From: Micromonospora violae
Lineage (GTDB): Bacteria > Actinomycetota > Actinomycetes > Mycobacteriales > Micromonosporaceae
DNA length: 64,000 nt
Assembly: GCF_004217135.1 (NCBI RefSeq)
Contig: NZ_SHKK01000001.1
Location: forward strand, 6,200,001 to 6,264,000
Direction: 5' to 3'
Shown here in pieces: positions 9,147 to 18,332 of the stretch; the stretch's first letter is position 1, and each line of letters starts with the position of its first letter. A program made the position numbers and the translations under genes. The notes below the pieces were generated by a model that was not told where the DNA came from, made no database searches, and saw only the letters and a list, made by a program, of their open reading frames with translations.

Positions 9147-9632
9147 GTGGTGGTCGATGCCCGTCTGCCCGGTGCCCCCACCACCGACCTGCGGTCCTCC
9201 ACCCTCGCCGGCGTCCTGATCGGCGTCGCGATCATGGCTGCGGTGGACGAGATCGTCTTTCACCAACTGCTCGCCTGGCACCACTTCTACGACCGCTCCA
9301 CCCCCTCGGTGGCGCTGCTCTCGGACGGGCTGCTGCACGCCGCCGAGGTGATCGCCCTGGTGGGCGGGTTCTTCTGGTTCGCCGACCTGCGTCGGCGGGC
9401 TGCCCTGTCGAGCCGGCTGGCCTGGGGTGGCTTCCTGCTCGGCGCCGGAGCGTTCCAGCTCTTCGACGGGCTCGTCGACCACAAGGTGCTCCGGCTGCAC
9501 CAGATCCGCTACGGCGTACACCTGGTGCCGTACGACGTGGTCTGGAATGTGGCTGGCGCGGTGCTGCTGCTGGCCGGCGTCGCGGTGCTGTGGCGGGCCC
9601 GGTCCCACCGGCCCGACGCTGGCCCGCGATGA
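9147..9632 (+). CDS. DUF2243 family membrane protein
   Basis: 161 residues with four predicted helices (about 20-40, 60-80, 88-108 and 125-145). It contains DEIVFHQLLAWHHFYD in the first helix and DHKVLRLHQIRYG near residue 110, both typical of DUF2243; the conserved His residues could bind a metal or haem. Function is unknown. It overlaps the CtaG-like gene by 4 nt (ATGA), so the two are probably co-translated and act together, plausibly in cytochrome oxidase assembly. Confidence 0.9.
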   Translation: MVVDARLPGAPTTDLRSSTLAGVLIGVAIMAAVDEIVFHQLLAWHHFYDRSTPSVALLSDGLLHAAEVIALVGGFFWFADLRRRAALSSRLAWGGFLLGAGAFQLFDGLVDHKVLRLHQIRYGVHLVPYDVVWNVAGAVLLLAGVAVLWRARSHRPDAGPR

Positions 9633-10492
9633 CGGCGGCCGGGCCGCTGGCGCACGCCGGGCACGGTACGGCGGGGCCGACCTGGTTACCGCTGTTCCCG
9701 GTCGTGTTGCTGGCGGGCGGCTACCTGCTGGCCGCCATTCGCGACCCGCGCGGCTGGGACCACCGGCGCACCGCCTCCTGGCTGGTCGGCTGCGCCCTGC
9801 TGGTGGTGGCCGTCGGGCCGCTGGCCCCCCTTTCCGACGACCCGCGCGGGCACATGGCGCAACACCTGCTGCTCGGCATGCTGGCCCCGCTGGGGCTGGT
9901 GCTCGCCGCCCCGGTGACGCTGCTGCTGCGGGTCGCGCCACCGCCGGTACGCCGGTCGATCGGCCGGCTGCTGCGCGCCCGCGCGCTGCACCTGCTCGCC
10001 CACCCGGCCACCGCCGCGCTGCTGACCACCGGCGGGTTGGCCCTGGTGCTGCTCACCCCGCTGTACGCGGCGGCCGAACGGCACCCCGTGCTGCATCACG
10101 CCGTGCACCTGCACTACCTGGCCGCCGGGTACCTCTTCGCCTGGTCGGTGGCCGGGCCGGATCCGGCGCCGCGCCGCCCCGGCCTGGCGGTCCGGGTCGG
10201 GGCGTTACTGGCCGCGTCCGCCGGTCACGCCGTGCTGGCCAAGTACCTGTACGCCCAGGCCGGAACCCTCCCGCCCGGCCTTGTCGACGCCGACCCGGAA
10301 GCGTTCCGCTCAGCCGCCCAACTCATGTACTACGGCGGCGACCTGACCGAGCTCCTCCTGGCAGTAGCCCTCTTCACCACCTGGTACCAATCCCGCCGCC
10401 CCCGCCGCCGCCCCCGCCCCCGCCCCCGCCCCAAGGTGGTGATCAAGAGGTTTGCGTCACCGGAGGACGGATCCCTGACGCAAACCTCTTGA
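9629..10492 (+). CDS. CtaG-like cytochrome c oxidase assembly membrane protein
   Basis: 287 residues with about seven membrane helices. It holds the caa3-CtaG family features HMAQHLLLGMLAPLGLV and HLHYLAAGYLFAW, with conserved membrane His residues thought to help insert copper into oxidase subunits. The reading frame continues past the last helix into an Arg/Pro stretch (PRRRPRPRPRPK) and then through a palindromic hairpin (10438-10497), where it stops. The last 20 residues are therefore encoded by the hairpin and are probably not functional. It is coupled to the DUF2243 gene upstream. Confidence 0.9.
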   Translation: MTAAGPLAHAGHGTAGPTWLPLFPVVLLAGGYLLAAIRDPRGWDHRRTASWLVGCALLVVAVGPLAPLSDDPRGHMAQHLLLGMLAPLGLVLAAPVTLLLRVAPPPVRRSIGRLLRARALHLLAHPATAALLTTGGLALVLLTPLYAAAERHPVLHHAVHLHYLAAGYLFAWSVAGPDPAPRRPGLAVRVGALLAASAGHAVLAKYLYAQAGTLPPGLVDADPEAFRSAAQLMYYGGDLTELLLAVALFTTWYQSRRPRRRPRPRPRPKVVIKRFASPEDGSLTQTS

Positions 10493-10497
10493 TCACC
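10438..10497. terminator. 22-bp perfect inverted repeat between convergent genes
   Basis: The arms 10438-10459 and 10476-10497 are exact reverse complements (each containing GATCAAGAGGTTTGCGTCA on its outer-to-inner side) around a 16-nt loop. The right arm contains the stop codon of the CtaG-like gene, and the element ends 4 nt before the stop codon of the racemase gene on the other strand. It should act as a bidirectional terminator. It may be a copy of a dispersed palindrome. Confidence 0.85.
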
Positions 10498-10501
10498 GCG
10501 G

Positions 10502-11695
10502 TCAGGGGCGGTGCGGCCAGCCGGTGAGGATGTCCTCGACCGGTCGGAGGTCCTGTGTCGGGTCTGGTGCCGGGGTGGGCCGCGCGGTCGGGGTGCGGTC
10601 GAAGCGGGGTGCCGGGGCCGGCTGGATCTCACCGCCCACCTCGACGAACGTGCCCCGGGCAGCGTTGTGCGGGTGCCCGTGCGCCTCGCCCGGGGCGAGC
10701 ACCGGCGCGACGCAGGCGTCCAGGTCGGCGAAGACCGCCGTCCACTCGTCCCGGGTGCGCTCGGCGAACCGCTCGGTGAACCGGCGACGCAGCTCGTCCC
10801 AGCCGCTCGGGTCGTACTGGGCGGGCAGGTCCGGGTCGTCGGCCAGGCCGAGACCGGTGAGCAGGACGGCGTAGAAGGCCGGTTCCATCGCGCCGACGGC
10901 CATGAACCCGCCGTCGGCGGTGGCGTACGTGTCGTAGAACGGCGCTCCGCCGTCGAACATGTTGCGCCCACGCGGGGCGGCCCACAGGCCGGTGCCGAGG
11001 AGCCCGTGCAGGAACGAGGTGAGCAGCGCCGACCCGTCCACCATCGCCGCGTCGACCACCTGGCCGGTGCCGGAGCGCTCCCGCTCCAGCAGCGCGGCCA
11101 GCACACCGACGGCGAGCAGCATGCCACCGCCGCCGAAGTCGCCGAGCAGGTTCATCGGCGGGTACGGGCGTTCGCCGGCCCGTCCCAACGGCTCCAACGC
11201 CCCGGCCACCGCGATGTAGTCGATGTCGTGCCCCGCTCGGGCGGCCAACGGGCCGTCCTGACCCCAGCCGGTCATCCGCGCGTACACCAGACGGGGGTTG
11301 CGGGCCTGGCACACCTGCGGCCCGAAGCCGAGCCGCTCGGCCACCCCCGGCCGGTACGCCTCGACCAGCACGTCCGCGCGTTCGACGAGGCGCAGCAGGT
11401 CCACCACCCCGGTTGGGGACTTCAGGTCCAGGGCGGTGACCCGCCGTCCGCGCTGCAACGGCCCGCTGGTCGGTGCGGCCAACCGGCCCGCGCCCGGGGC
11501 GCCCGGTCGGTCCACCCGCACCACGTCCGCGCCGAGGTCGGCGAGCACCATGCAGCCGAACGGCGCCGGGGCGAGGCTGGCCAGCTCGACCACCCGCAGA
11601 CCGGCGAGCGGCCCGCCGCGCGCCGGTCTGCCCGACCCGGCGTGCGTCACCGCGTCCGGCTGCTCTGCCGCGGGTGAACCTCCCGGGGACGCCAT
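10502..11695 (-). CDS. Alpha-methylacyl-CoA racemase (family III CoA-transferase fold)
   Basis: 397 residues. It starts its fold with [18 protein letters not shown] and carries the racemase motif [11 protein letters not shown] (catalytic His), DFGGGGM (catalytic Asp) and [11 protein letters not shown] (conserved Glu). The combination fits Mcr/AMACR rather than a formyl- or carnitine-CoA transferase. It would interconvert 2R and 2S methyl-branched acyl-CoAs so that they can enter beta-oxidation. The start overlaps the FadB-type stop by one base (TGATG). It is the last gene of the operon. Confidence 0.88.
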   Translation of the reverse strand: MASPGGSPAAEQPDAVTHAGSGRPARGGPLAGLRVVELASLAPAPFGCMVLADLGADVVRVDRPGAPGAGRLAAPTSGPLQRGRRVTALDLKSPTGVVDLLRLVERADVLVEAYRPGVAERLGFGPQVCQARNPRLVYARMTGWGQDGPLAARAGHDIDYIAVAGALEPLGRAGERPYPPMNLLGDFGGGGMLLAVGVLAALLERERSGTGQVVDAAMVDGSALLTSFLHGLLGTGLWAAPRGRNMFDGGAPFYDTYATADGGFMAVGAMEPAFYAVLLTGLGLADDPDLPAQYDPSGWDELRRRFTERFAERTRDEWTAVFADLDACVAPVLAPGEAHGHPHNAARGTFVEVGGEIQPAPAPRFDRTPTARPTPAPDPTQDLRPVEDILTGWPHRP

Positions 11696-13851
11696 CACAC
11701 GGCTCCGGCGGGTTCGGCGGGGCGGGCGGCGAGCCGGTCGACCAGGTCGGCGGGGGGTGTGAACCGGTCGCCGTACCGGTCGGCCAACTCGGTGGCACGG
11801 GCCGCGAAGCCGGCCGGACCGCCCGCGTACTGGCGGACGTAGCGGATCACCCCTCCCGTCCACGCGGGGAAGCCGATGCCGAAGATCGAGCCGATGTTGG
11901 CGTCGGTCTCGGTGCGCAGGACCCCCTCGTCGAGGCAGCGCAGCGCGTCGAGCGCCTCGGCGAAGAGCATCCGCTCCTGAAGGTCGGTGAACGGCACCGC
12001 CCGACCCGCCTCGGTGGTCAGGTCCGCCAGACCGGGCCACAGCCGACTCCGGGTGCCGTCGTCGTAGGAGTAGAAGCCGCGTCCGGCGGCGCGCCCCGAC
12101 CGGTCGTACGCGTCGACCAGTTCGTCGACGAGGCGGTGCGCCGGCAGCGGCCGGAACTCCTCGCTGGCCGCCTCGAACTGGCGGCGAATCCGCTGGATCA
12201 GCGTCAGGCTGACCTCGTCGGCCAACGCCAGCGGCCCGGTCGGGTAGCCGGCCTGGAGGGCGGCCTGCTCCACCGACGCGGCGGGAACACCCTCGGCGAC
12301 CATGCCGACCGCCTCGTCGATGAACCGGCCGATCACCCGGCTGGTGAAGAAACCCCGGCCGTCGTTGACCACGATCGGGGTCTTGCCGATCCGTCGGCCC
12401 AGGTCGAACGCCCGAGCCAGCGCCACGTCCCCGGTCTGCTCGCCCACCACGATCTCCAGCAACGGCATCCGGTCCACCGGGGAGAAGAAGTGCATGCCGA
12501 TGAAGTCGGCCGGCCGGTCGACGCCTGCGGCCAGCCCGGTGATCGGCAGGGTGGAGGTGTTGGAGGCGAGCAACGCGTCGGGTGCCAGCACGGGCAGCAC
12601 CTCGGCGAAGACCTGCTGTTTCAGCGCCGGGTCCTCGAAGACCGCCTCGATGACCGCGTCGCAGCCAGCGAGGGCGTCCACCGAGTCGGTGGTGGTGATC
12701 CGGTCCAGCACGACGCGGGCGTCCGCCTCGGTGGTGCGGCCCTTGCGGACCGCGCGGGCCGACAACCGCTGCGCGTGCTCCCGGGCCCGGCCGGCCGCCT
12801 CCGGCGTGACGTCCTTGACCACGACGTCCAGCCCGGCGCTGGCGCAGGCGTACGCGATGCCCGCGCCCATCATGCCGGCCCCGAGCACCGCCACCCGGCG
12901 CACCGGCGGGGCATCCACACCGGCCGGTCGGGCCGCGCCACCGTTGACGGCCTTCAGGTCGAAGAAGAAAGCACCGATCATGTTCTTGGCGACCTGCCCG
13001 GTGAGCAGGCCGATCAGGTGTCGGGTCTCCACGGTCAGGGCGGTCTCCAGGTCGACCTGCGCGCCCTCGACGGCGGCGGCCAGGATCGCCTCCGGCGCGG
13101 GCAGCCGGGCACCCTTGAGCTGTTTGCGCAGCGTCGCCGGGAAGGCGGGCAGCTGTGCCGCCAGCGACCGGCTGGCCGGGGTGCCACCCGGCATCCGGTA
13201 GTCCGGCCGGTCCCACGGCTGTGCCGGGTGCGGGTTCGCCGCGACCCAGGTCCGGGCGTGTTCCAGCAGCTCCGCCGGCGTGGCCACCACCTCGTCGACC
13301 AGCCCGGCGGACCGGGCGTCGGCCGGGCGCATCCGCCGACCGGTGAGCAGCACGGTGGTCAGCGCGCCGGCCAGGCCGAGCATCCGTACCGTCCGGGTCA
13401 CGCCGCCCGCCCCGGGCAACAGGCCCAGGGTCACCTCGGGCAGGCCGAGCCGACTGTCCGGCGCGTCCAGCGCGATCCGGTGGTGGCAGGCGAGCGCGAT
13501 CTCCAGGCCACCGCCGAGCGCCGAGCCGTTGATCGCGGCGACCACCGGCCGGCCCAGCGTCTCCAGCCGGCGCAGGTCCCGTTTGATGGTGCCGAGCAGG
13601 TCGGCCAGGGCGGGCGCGTCCTCGCGGGTGGCCCGGATCATCTCGGGCAGGTCGCCGCCGGCGAAGAACGTCGACTTCGCGCTGGTCACGATGACCCCGA
13701 CGAGATCGGGCTCGGCCTCCAGCCGGTCGAGGGCAGCGCTCATCGAGGCGACGTACGCCCGGTTCATGGTGTTCGCGGACTGAGTGGGATCGTCCAGGGT
13801 GAGCGTGACGATGCCGTCGGCGCCGCGGTCGTACCGGATGGTGTTCGTCAT
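11695..13851 (-). CDS. FadB/FadJ-type trifunctional beta-oxidation protein
   Basis: 718 residues. The N-terminal crotonase domain (about 1-260) shows an oxyanion-hole region [18 protein letters not shown] and [18 protein letters not shown]. The NAD-binding domain begins with [19 protein letters not shown] (about residue 325), followed by the C-terminal hydroxyacyl-CoA dehydrogenase repeats. It hydrates enoyl-CoA and oxidises 3-hydroxyacyl-CoA. The thiolase gene lies 14 nt upstream and the racemase gene overlaps downstream, giving a FadA-FadB pair. Confidence 0.94.
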   Translation of the reverse strand: MTNTIRYDRGADGIVTLTLDDPTQSANTMNRAYVASMSAALDRLEAEPDLVGVIVTSAKSTFFAGGDLPEMIRATREDAPALADLLGTIKRDLRRLETLGRPVVAAINGSALGGGLEIALACHHRIALDAPDSRLGLPEVTLGLLPGAGGVTRTVRMLGLAGALTTVLLTGRRMRPADARSAGLVDEVVATPAELLEHARTWVAANPHPAQPWDRPDYRMPGGTPASRSLAAQLPAFPATLRKQLKGARLPAPEAILAAAVEGAQVDLETALTVETRHLIGLLTGQVAKNMIGAFFFDLKAVNGGAARPAGVDAPPVRRVAVLGAGMMGAGIAYACASAGLDVVVKDVTPEAAGRAREHAQRLSARAVRKGRTTEADARVVLDRITTTDSVDALAGCDAVIEAVFEDPALKQQVFAEVLPVLAPDALLASNTSTLPITGLAAGVDRPADFIGMHFFSPVDRMPLLEIVVGEQTGDVALARAFDLGRRIGKTPIVVNDGRGFFTSRVIGRFIDEAVGMVAEGVPAASVEQAALQAGYPTGPLALADEVSLTLIQRIRRQFEAASEEFRPLPAHRLVDELVDAYDRSGRAAGRGFYSYDDGTRSRLWPGLADLTTEAGRAVPFTDLQERMLFAEALDALRCLDEGVLRTETDANIGSIFGIGFPAWTGGVIRYVRQYAGGPAGFAARATELADRYGDRFTPPADLVDRLAARPAEPAGAV

Positions 13852-13865
13852 GGTCGTCCTCCCGG

Positions 13866-15080
13866 TCAGCAGCGCTCGAGAACGGTGGCGACGCCCATGC
13901 CGCCGCCGATGCAGAGGGTCACCACGGCGCGGCGCAGGTCGCGGCGCTCCAACTCGTCCAACGCCGTACCGAGCAGCATCGCTCCGGTCGCGCCGAGCGG
14001 ATGGCCGAGGGCGATCGCGCCGCCGTTGACGTTCACCCGGTCCGGGTCGAGGCCCAGGTCCCGCACGTACTTCAGCACGACCGCCGCGAACGCCTCGTTG
14101 ATCTCGAACAGGTCGATGTCGTCGACTGTCAGCCCGGCGACGGCGAGCGCCTTACGGGTCGCCGGGATCGGGCCGGTCAACATCAGCGTCGGGTCGGCCC
14201 CGCTGACCGCCGCGCCGACGATCCGGGCGCGCGGGGTGAGGCCGAGGTCCCGACCGACCTCGCCCGAGCCGATCAGCACCAGCGCGGCACCGTCCACGAT
14301 GCCGGACGAGTTGCCCGCGTGGTGGACGTGGTCGATCGCCTCCAACCAGTGGAACTTCTGCAACGCGACCGCGTCGAAGCCGGCCGCCGCGCCCATCGTG
14401 GCGAAGGACGGGGTCAGCCTGGCCAGCGCCTCCCGGGTGGTCTCGGGACGCGGGTGCTCGTCGACCGTGAGGATGTCCAACCCGTTGCCGTCGCGTACCG
14501 GCACCACCGAGCGGGCGAAGTACCCGCCGGCCATCGCCTTGGCGGCCCGCTCCTGCGACCGCAGGGCGTAGCCGTCCACATCGTCGCGGGTGAAGCCCTC
14601 CAGGGTGGCGATCAGGTCGGCGCTGACCCCCTGCGGCACGAACGACGTGGCCAGCGCGGTCTGCGGATCGGTGGCCCACGCCGCACCGTCGGAGCCCATC
14701 GGCACCCGGGACATCGACTCGACCCCGCCCGCGAGCAACAGATGCTCCCAGCCCGAGCGGATCCGCGCGGCGGCGGAGTTGACCGCCTCCAACCCGGAGG
14801 CGCAGAACCGGTTGAGCTGCACCCCGCCCACCTGGTCCGGCAGCCCGGCCAGCAGCGCGGCGGCCCGCGCCAGGTCGCCGCCCTGCTCGCCAACCGGGGT
14901 CACGATGCCGAGCAGCAGATCCTCCAACCGGCCGACGTCCACGCCGGGGTTGCGTTCACGCAACGCGTCGATCAGGCCCACCACCAGGGAGATCGGCTTG
15001 ACCCCGTGCAACGCGCCGGTGTCCCGGCCGCGTCCGCGCGGGGTGCGCACCGCGTCATAGACGTACGCCTCAGAGGGCAC
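13866..15080 (-). CDS. Acetyl-CoA C-acyltransferase (FadA-type thiolase)
   Basis: 404 residues, full length for thiolases. The nucleophilic Cys is in [10 protein letters not shown], the catalytic His in [16 protein letters not shown], and the C-terminal acid/base Cys in CIGGGMG. It cleaves 3-ketoacyl-CoA to acetyl-CoA and a shortened acyl-CoA. The GTG start lies 11 nt inside the end of the acyl-CoA dehydrogenase gene, indicating translational coupling. Confidence 0.95.
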   Translation of the reverse strand: MPSEAYVYDAVRTPRGRGRDTGALHGVKPISLVVGLIDALRERNPGVDVGRLEDLLLGIVTPVGEQGGDLARAAALLAGLPDQVGGVQLNRFCASGLEAVNSAAARIRSGWEHLLLAGGVESMSRVPMGSDGAAWATDPQTALATSFVPQGVSADLIATLEGFTRDDVDGYALRSQERAAKAMAGGYFARSVVPVRDGNGLDILTVDEHPRPETTREALARLTPSFATMGAAAGFDAVALQKFHWLEAIDHVHHAGNSSGIVDGAALVLIGSGEVGRDLGLTPRARIVGAAVSGADPTLMLTGPIPATRKALAVAGLTVDDIDLFEINEAFAAVVLKYVRDLGLDPDRVNVNGGAIALGHPLGATGAMLLGTALDELERRDLRRAVVTLCIGGGMGVATVLERC

Positions 15081-16236
15081 GGGCGATCAACTCCTTCATG
15101 ATCTCGTTGGTGCCGCCGTAGATCTTCTGGACCCGGGCGTCGGCGTACATCCGGGCGATCGGGTACTCCGTGGTGTAGCCGTAACCGCCGAAGAGCTGAA
15201 GACACCGGTCGACGACCTCGCACTGCCCGTCGGTGAGCCACGACTTCGCCATCGCCGCTGTCGACACGTCCAACTCGCCGCGGGTGTGCCGGACGATGCA
15301 GTCGTCCAGGAACACCCGGCTGACCCGGGCCCGGGTGGCGCACTCCGCGAGCACCATCCGGGTGTTCTGGTGACCCATCAGGGTCTTGCCGAAGGCGGTG
15401 CGCTCCTTGGCGTACGCGACGGTCAGCGCCACCGCCCGTTCCATGACCGCGACCGCGCCGACGCCGATGACCAGCCGCTCCTGCGGGAGTTGCTGCATGA
15501 GCTGGATGAAGCCCAACCCCTCGACGCCGCCGAGCAGGTTGGCCGCCGGCACCCGGAACTCGTCGAAGAACAACTCCGCCGTGTCATTGGCGTGCAGCCC
15601 GATCTTGGACAGCAACCGCCCCCGACGGAAACCCTCCGGGTCGCCACCCACCTCGCACACCAGCAGCGACACACCGGACGCCCGCTGCTCCGGGTCCGTC
15701 TTCACGGCCACGATGACCAGGTCGGCCAGGCCGCCGTTGGTGATGAACGTCTTCGCGCCGCTGACCAGGTAGTCGTCGCCGTCCCGGACCGCCCGGGTCC
15801 GCATCGCCTGCAGATCGGAACCCCCGTCCGGCTCGGTCATCGCGATCGCGCCGACCAGCTCACCGCTGCACAGGCCGGGCAGCCAGCGCCGCTTCTGCTC
15901 CGCGCTGCCGTACGCCACCAGGTAGCCGGTGACGATGCCACTGTGGACGGCCAGGCCGAGGCTGCCCTCCCCGGCGTACGCCTGCTCGTGCAGCAGCACC
16001 GCCTCGTGGGTGAACCCTCCGCCCCCACCGCCGTACTCCTCCGGGACCGACAGGCCGAGCAGCCCCAGCTCGCCGGCGCGCCGGTAGTGCTCGCGGTCCG
16101 GGTGGCCCTGCGCCCGCAGGCGTTCGGCGTGCGGCAACACCTCGTTGGTGAAGAAGGTGCGGGCCAGGTCGGCCAGGTCGTCATGCTCGGGTTCGCGCCA
16201 GGGTGAGGGGGAGCCGTGGGGCGGGGGAGTCGGCAT
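15070..16236 (-). CDS. Long-chain-type acyl-CoA dehydrogenase
   Basis: 388 residues with the three-domain acyl-CoA dehydrogenase build, including [18 protein letters not shown] (FAD/substrate) and [18 protein letters not shown]. The position where medium-chain enzymes have catalytic Glu (IYEGT) reads [15 protein letters not shown]. The Glu is instead found in QLPQERL, as in long-chain and isovaleryl-type enzymes. It oxidises acyl-CoA to trans-2-enoyl-CoA and passes electrons to ETF. The ATG at 16236 follows GAGGGTGG; the longer frame upstream lacks a ribosome site. It is the first gene of the beta-oxidation operon. Confidence 0.93.
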   Translation of the reverse strand: MPTPPPHGSPSPWREPEHDDLADLARTFFTNEVLPHAERLRAQGHPDREHYRRAGELGLLGLSVPEEYGGGGGGFTHEAVLLHEQAYAGEGSLGLAVHSGIVTGYLVAYGSAEQKRRWLPGLCSGELVGAIAMTEPDGGSDLQAMRTRAVRDGDDYLVSGAKTFITNGGLADLVIVAVKTDPEQRASGVSLLVCEVGGDPEGFRRGRLLSKIGLHANDTAELFFDEFRVPAANLLGGVEGLGFIQLMQQLPQERLVIGVGAVAVMERAVALTVAYAKERTAFGKTLMGHQNTRMVLAECATRARVSRVFLDDCIVRHTRGELDVSTAAMAKSWLTDGQCEVVDRCLQLFGGYGYTTEYPIARMYADARVQKIYGGTNEIMKELIARAL

Positions 16237-16336
16237 GCGCACCACCCTCGCCTGCTGTTGGCGACCTGTCAATAAGTCGTGATCAGCTGCCGGTGCGGGC
16301 GGGCGGCATCGTGCGGGCCCTTGGCCCGGCAGTCGC

Positions 16337-16407
16337 CGATCATGGACTTGTGGTGCCCCGCAAAAGGGAATGGTGTGGCCATACCGCCCACCACAACTCC
16401 ATGATCG
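16337..16407. repeat. 19-bp inverted repeat, one mismatch
   Basis: Arms 16337-16355 and 16389-16407 (CGATCATGGACTTGTGGTG and its complement with one mismatch) flank a 33-nt centre. It is noncoding. Its outer end begins GATCATGGAC, resembling the GATC-bordered ends of the other palindromes in this window. Confidence 0.75.
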
Positions 16408-16524
16408 ACCTATGTCGGGGGTGGCGCTCGGGCAAGCAGGCTGCGTCCGGCGCAGGGGGCATCGGCCATCGCGACTGGATGGGCGGAGGTCTTGGAGGCG
16501 GCTTTCCTGGCGGGCTCGCTGGAG

Positions 16525-16569
16525 ATCTTGGACAGTTTCCGTTAGCTGCTAACGGAAACTGTCCAAGAT
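16525..16569. repeat. 45-bp near-perfect palindrome
   Basis: Two exact 22-nt arms (16525-16546 and 16548-16569) are separated by a single T. The arm ends in TTTCCGTTAGC. It lies 141 nt downstream of the small HTH gene and could be its terminator, but the lack of a loop and the length are more like a mobile or REP-type palindrome. Confidence 0.85.
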
Positions 16570-16709
16570 TGCGAAAGTTTGCCCGCCGCGAGGGGGTGTT
16601 GGGCGCGGGTGGGGGTGGGGGTCGGGTGGGCCAATCGGGCGAACCGACGTTGTTGCGCAGCGCGGGCGGGCGGGCGGCGAGTGGGCGGGTGCAGAGCGGG
16701 GAGTGGGAT

Positions 16710-16928
16710 CTACTCGGCCTCGTCGCCATCGGTGGGGCGCGGCGGGCGGTGCTCGGCGATCCACGCCTCCACGTCGGCGCGCAGCCACACCTTCATGCCG
16801 CGTAGCTCCTGGTAAGGCTTCGGGAAGCTCGGCCGCATGGCGATTTGCTGGAACCGGCTCCGGGAGACGTTCAGCCGCTGGCCGATCTCATACGGCCCCA
16901 TCAGCTCGCCCGGCCCCTTGTCTCCCAC
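16710..16928 (-). CDS. Small AlpA/excisionase-like helix-turn-helix protein
   Basis: 72 residues from a GTG start. A winged-helix/MerR-like N-terminal motif reads MGPYEIGQRLNVSRSRFQQIAM, followed by a wing with KPYQELRGMKVWLRADVEAWI. This is the AlpA/excisionase DNA-binding pattern. An internal ATG at 16901 is an alternative start. No integrase or att site is visible nearby, so it is probably a free-standing regulator. Tandem CCCCAAT repeats lie just upstream and could be its operator. Confidence 0.75.
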   Translation of the reverse strand: MGDKGPGELMGPYEIGQRLNVSRSRFQQIAMRPSFPKPYQELRGMKVWLRADVEAWIAEHRPPRPTDGDEAE

Positions 16929-16955
16929 ACCTGGAACCTAGGCACGGTCGCCAAC

Positions 16956-16987
16956 CCCCAATCGGGGATCCCCAATTAGGGGTCCCC
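16956..16987. promoter_or_regulatory. Tandem CCCCAAT-GGGG-TCCCC repeats, probable operator
   Basis: Two adjacent near-identical units occur: CCCCAATCGGGGATCCCC and CCCCAATTAGGGGTCCCC, sharing the middle CCCC. Each unit is itself partly palindromic. They sit 28-59 bp upstream of the small HTH gene, in the divergent gap before the gene at 17088. The pattern suits cooperative binding of a small HTH protein. Confidence 0.55.
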
Positions 16988-17087
16988 GAAAGGTTGACTC
17001 TCAGTCGAAAGTGGCTGAGGGTGGTCGGAGTGCGTCGGCGCGCTACCGATTGGGCGGCGTGGAGTGTGGTGAAGGAAGGGGTGTCCC

Positions 17088-17345
17088 ATGGATCAGGTGT
17101 CGGAGTTGGCGTGGTTGCGGGAGCGGGTCGGGGGATTGGAGACGGCGCTGCACTGCGCGCGGAGGGAGTTGTTCGATCTCCGTTGTCGGTTGACGTTGAT
17201 CGGCCGGGTGGTTCAGGACGTCGACCGCGTGCAGCGAGCGCCCGGGGTGGCCCTCGGCGCGATCAATGCGGCGCTCTACTGCGAGGCGTCCAACTTGCGT
17301 CACCTGGGACGACACGTGGTTCGGCGTCGCCGGGGCGTGCGGTGA
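17088..17345 (+). CDS. Small hypothetical protein
   Basis: 85 residues beginning MDQVSELAWLRERVGGLETAL. It is predicted mostly helical with a short heptad-like segment at residues 5-35, and it ends in a basic tail (RHVVRRRRGVR). GAAGGAAGGGG lies about 7 nt before the ATG. No family was recognised. It is divergent from the small HTH gene and ends inside the 12-bp inverted repeat at 17344. Confidence 0.6.
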   Translation: MDQVSELAWLRERVGGLETALHCARRELFDLRCRLTLIGRVVQDVDRVQRAPGVALGAINAALYCEASNLRHLGRHVVRRRRGVR

Positions 17346-17403
17346 TCGCTTGATGGTCGGCAGTTGAGGCGTTGGTGTGGCGACCGCTGAGCATCAAGCG
17401 ATC
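17344..17403. terminator. Inverted repeat after the small hypothetical gene
   Basis: GATCGCTTGATG (17344-17355) pairs exactly with CATCAAGCGATC (17392-17403); an inner GGTCG/CGACC can extend the structure. It starts inside the stop codon of the gene at 17088 and ends 50 nt before the TetR start. It is either a terminator or a TetR operator; the position favours a terminator. Confidence 0.5.
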
Positions 17404-17453
17404 CAGGTGAGGAATGGCGGTCGACCCGGTGGGCGGTCGATAGGGTCGGGCAA

Positions 17454-18110
17454 ATGAGTGTCGAGACGGCTCCGCGCCGCCGCCGGTTGGAGCCGGACGC
17501 CCGGCGTGGGCAGATCCTGGCCTGCGCGGTCCGGCTGTTCGGTGAGCGCCCATACGCCGACGTGTCGACTACCGACGTCGCCCGCGAGGCCGGTGTTGCT
17601 CGCGGCCTGGTCAACCACTACTTCGGTGCGAAGAAGGACCTCTATCTGGAGGTTGTCCGGGTCATGGTGACCATCCCGGAGGTTGCCCTGGAACGGCTGC
17701 CCAAGGGTGATCTTCGGACTCGGGTCGACGCCAGCGTCACCTGGTTCCTCGACGTGGTGTCCCGGCACAGCACCTCGTGGCTGGCGGCGGTCACCGCCCG
17801 AGGGGTGGGCGGCGACGCCGACGTGGAGCGGGTGCTCGCCGAGGCCGAGGAGGTCGCCGCGGACCGGATGCTGGTCGCCGTCGGGTTGGCCGGCGAGGCG
17901 GAGCACCGCGAGGAGTTGCGCGGGATGGTTCGCGCGTACGGCGGGCTGGCGACGTCGACCGCCCGCGAGTGGCTCCAGCGCGGCGCGCTGACCCGCGCCC
18001 AGGTGCACCTGCTGCTCACCACCACCCTGCTGACCATCGTCGAGCAGGTCATCCCGCAGGTCATCGACGGTTCGGCCCGGCCGGCGCACCCGGCCAAGCC
18101 ACCGGCGTAG
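17454..18110 (+). CDS. TetR-family transcriptional regulator
   Basis: 218 residues. The N-terminal HTH domain includes RRGQILACAVRLFGERPYADVSTTDVAREAG and continues into LVNHYFGAKKDLYLEV (about residues 17-70). The C-terminal ligand domain is helical and unspecific. It is followed on the same strand, after 222 bp, by an MBL-fold hydrolase gene with its own upstream dyad, which is a possible target. The ligand is unknown. Confidence 0.92.
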   Translation: MSVETAPRRRRLEPDARRGQILACAVRLFGERPYADVSTTDVAREAGVARGLVNHYFGAKKDLYLEVVRVMVTIPEVALERLPKGDLRTRVDASVTWFLDVVSRHSTSWLAAVTARGVGGDADVERVLAEAEEVAADRMLVAVGLAGEAEHREELRGMVRAYGGLATSTAREWLQRGALTRAQVHLLLTTTLLTIVEQVIPQVIDGSARPAHPAKPPA

Positions 18111-18243
18111 GACGTACGGCGGACAAGGCGGACAAGGCAACCCGAACCTGCCTCGGTCTCGGGTCGGTCCGCGCTGCCCTGATCGCGTGACATCCGGCGG
18201 GCCTGATCCAGTGTGCCGCAGCCCACGAGCGTGAGTATGGCAG

Positions 18244-18274
18244 TGAAATAGGCGTAGTGGTTACGGTTATTTCA
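18244..18274. promoter_or_regulatory. AT-rich dyad upstream of the MBL hydrolase
   Basis: TGAAATA (18244-18250) and TATTTCA (18268-18274) form a 7-bp inverted repeat with a 17-nt centre, in an otherwise GC-rich gap. It lies 59 bp before the hydrolase ATG. It could be an operator for the neighbouring TetR protein. Confidence 0.4.
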
Positions 18275-18332
18275 GTCCACGACGGGTATCCGGCCCCGAC
18301 GTGCCGTCGACCGCGTCACCGGAGGAGGAGAC

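Larger units (their letters stand above)
16237..16709. other. Intergenic region with two palindromes, no gene
   Basis: 473 bp between the acyl-CoA dehydrogenase start and the end of the small HTH gene. No coding sequence is supported. It holds the operon promoter region near 16240-16330 (no clear consensus seen) and two large inverted repeats listed separately. The rest is G-rich and unremarkable. Confidence 0.7.

Noticed and set aside
11473..14571. 1032-residue open frame on the plus strand
   Set aside because: It lies antisense to the racemase, FadB and thiolase genes, which have clear catalytic motifs. The frame is a codon-bias shadow.
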